DNA of 41,395 nt, from positions 1 to 41,395 of the forward strand of contig JALOLH010000040.1 in NCBI GenBank assembly GCA_025456065.1, in the 5' to 3' direction. The notes beneath the pieces are model-generated. The model worked only from the letters and a program-made list of their open reading frames with translations. It did no database searches and was not told the DNA's origin. This document shows, piece by piece, positions 40,935-41,395 of this stretch (positions are counted from its first letter, which is position 1; every line of letters begins with the position of its first letter). A program made the position numbers and the translations under genes. The stretch comes from Candidatus Nanopelagicales bacterium. Its GTDB lineage: Bacteria; Actinomycetota; Actinomycetes; S36-B12; CAIYMF01.

Positions 40935-41395
40935 ATGACGACGCTGCGCCTGGCGACCTCGGCCACGACCACCGACCTCCTCGTCCTGGGACTCGTCCGG
41001 GGCGCCGACGGCCCCTCGGTGGCCGTGGGGCCGGGGATCACCGACGCGCAGGCGACGGCGGTCACCGCCGCGGCCCGCAGCGTCGGCGCGACGGGCAAGG
41101 TGGACGAGGTCCTGCGCCTGCCGGGCGAGCCGTACGACCTGCCCGCGCTCATGCTCGCCGGCCTCGGGGACGAGGCCGGGGCCGACGCCCCCGCGGCGCT
41201 CCACCGGGCCGCGGGGGCGGCCCTGCGCACGGCGGCGGCCACGGACGTGACCGTGGCCCTGCCCACCGGGGACGATCCCGACCGGGTGGCCGCCGTCGCG
41301 CAGGGTGCGCTCATCGGGGCCTACCGGATCGTCGGGCGCCCCGCAGCCGACCCTCCGGTCGCGGCCCCCGAGCAGGTCACGCTCCTGGTCGGCGC
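40935..41395 (+). CDS. pepA: Leucyl aminopeptidase, M17 family (N-terminal part, runs off the window)
   Basis: Only about 153 codons are present. They form the N-terminal, non-catalytic alpha/beta domain of M17 aminopeptidases, with LRLATSATTTDLLVLGLVRG, a KVDEVLRLPGEPYDLPALMLAGLG segment, and AALHRAAGAALRTAAATDVTVALP, as in leucyl aminopeptidases. The metal-binding catalytic domain lies beyond the window. The ATG is 7 bases after a TACGCT box. gcvT and pepB/pepA are close neighbours in mycobacteria too. The name is inferred from the N-domain and the context. Confidence 0.85.
   Translation, partial: MTTLRLATSATTTDLLVLGLVRGADGPSVAVGPGITDAQATAVTAAARSVGATGKVDEVLRLPGEPYDLPALMLAGLGDEAGADAPAALHRAAGAALRTAAATDVTVALPTGDDPDRVAAVAQGALIGAYRIVGRPAADPPVAAPEQVTLLVG

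Noticed and set aside
1-41395. tRNA or rRNA genes
   Set aside because: I looked for the TTCGA-type T-arm with acceptor complementarity and found no convincing tRNA; the GTTCGAGTCC near 23260 belongs to the riboswitch region and lacks a matching acceptor stem.

Overview
The window is a gene-dense, very GC-rich chromosomal segment of an actinobacterium. The evidence is the qcrCAB/ctaCDEF cytochrome bcc-aa3 genes with a diheme QcrC and a four-subunit oxidase, abundant GTG starts with 4-base ATGA/GTGA overlaps, TANNNT -10 boxes placed directly before start codons, and a gene order that recalls the Mycobacterium tuberculosis Rv2192c-Rv2213 region (trpD, ctaE, qcrCAB, ctaF, ctaC, adoK, erpA, glycerate kinase, DUF3043, cobU/T/S, gcvT, pepA/pepB). 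That comparison is from memory and was not aligned. I cannot name the genus. I found no tRNA, rRNA, insertion sequence, prophage or CRISPR array.

Layout. 1-9.1 kb: respiratory core, with ctaE-qcrC-qcrA-qcrB and ctaC-ctaD-ctaF on the minus strand. Between them, on the plus strand, is a receiver-like protein translationally coupled to trpD. 9.2-18.5 kb: cofactor and sulfur genes. These are a cysteine desulfurase coupled to a TusA-like carrier, aat, adenosine kinase, an ErpA-type Fe-S carrier, a CBS/MgtE-type transporter, glycerate kinase, nadA, and a BNR beta-propeller paired with a MoaD/ThiS-like protein ending in GG. 18.6-21 kb: envelope-stress operon pspA-htpX-pspAB. 21.1-23.2 kb: a DUF3043 membrane protein, an aldo/keto reductase and a 74-residue orphan. 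23.2-31.4 kb: a cobalamin riboswitch followed by an apparent operon for B12 uptake and salvage, containing an SCO2322-like secreted protein, EcfT, a fused double ATPase, an S-component-like membrane protein, an MBL-CobU fusion, CobT and CobS. 31.5-35.2 kb: HMG-CoA reductase tightly coupled to a GH3 beta-glucosidase. 35.3-39.5 kb: a META-type lipoprotein, then DUF779, an AcoD/ExaC-like aldehyde dehydrogenase and its probable GAF/winged-helix regulator. 39.8-41.4 kb: divergent gcvT and pepA, the latter cut by the window edge.

The most notable observations are these: (i) a shared palindrome GTGAC-N4-GTCAC lies 25-28 bases before the start codons of both the aldehyde dehydrogenase and its putative regulator, whose AcoR-like sensor half has lost the sigma54 AAA+ module; (ii) a propeller plus ubiquitin-fold gene pair; (iii) a coupled HMG-CoA reductase-GH3 pair; (iv) a metallo-beta-lactamase-CobU fusion in an operon without a visible CobC; (v) short direct duplications that recur at gene 3' ends and often span the stop codon; (vi) intergenic repeat clusters flanking nadA, including a three-copy 19-bp array and a dense G-run tract; and (vii) at least five starts placed exactly 7 bases after a TANNNT box, implying leaderless mRNAs.
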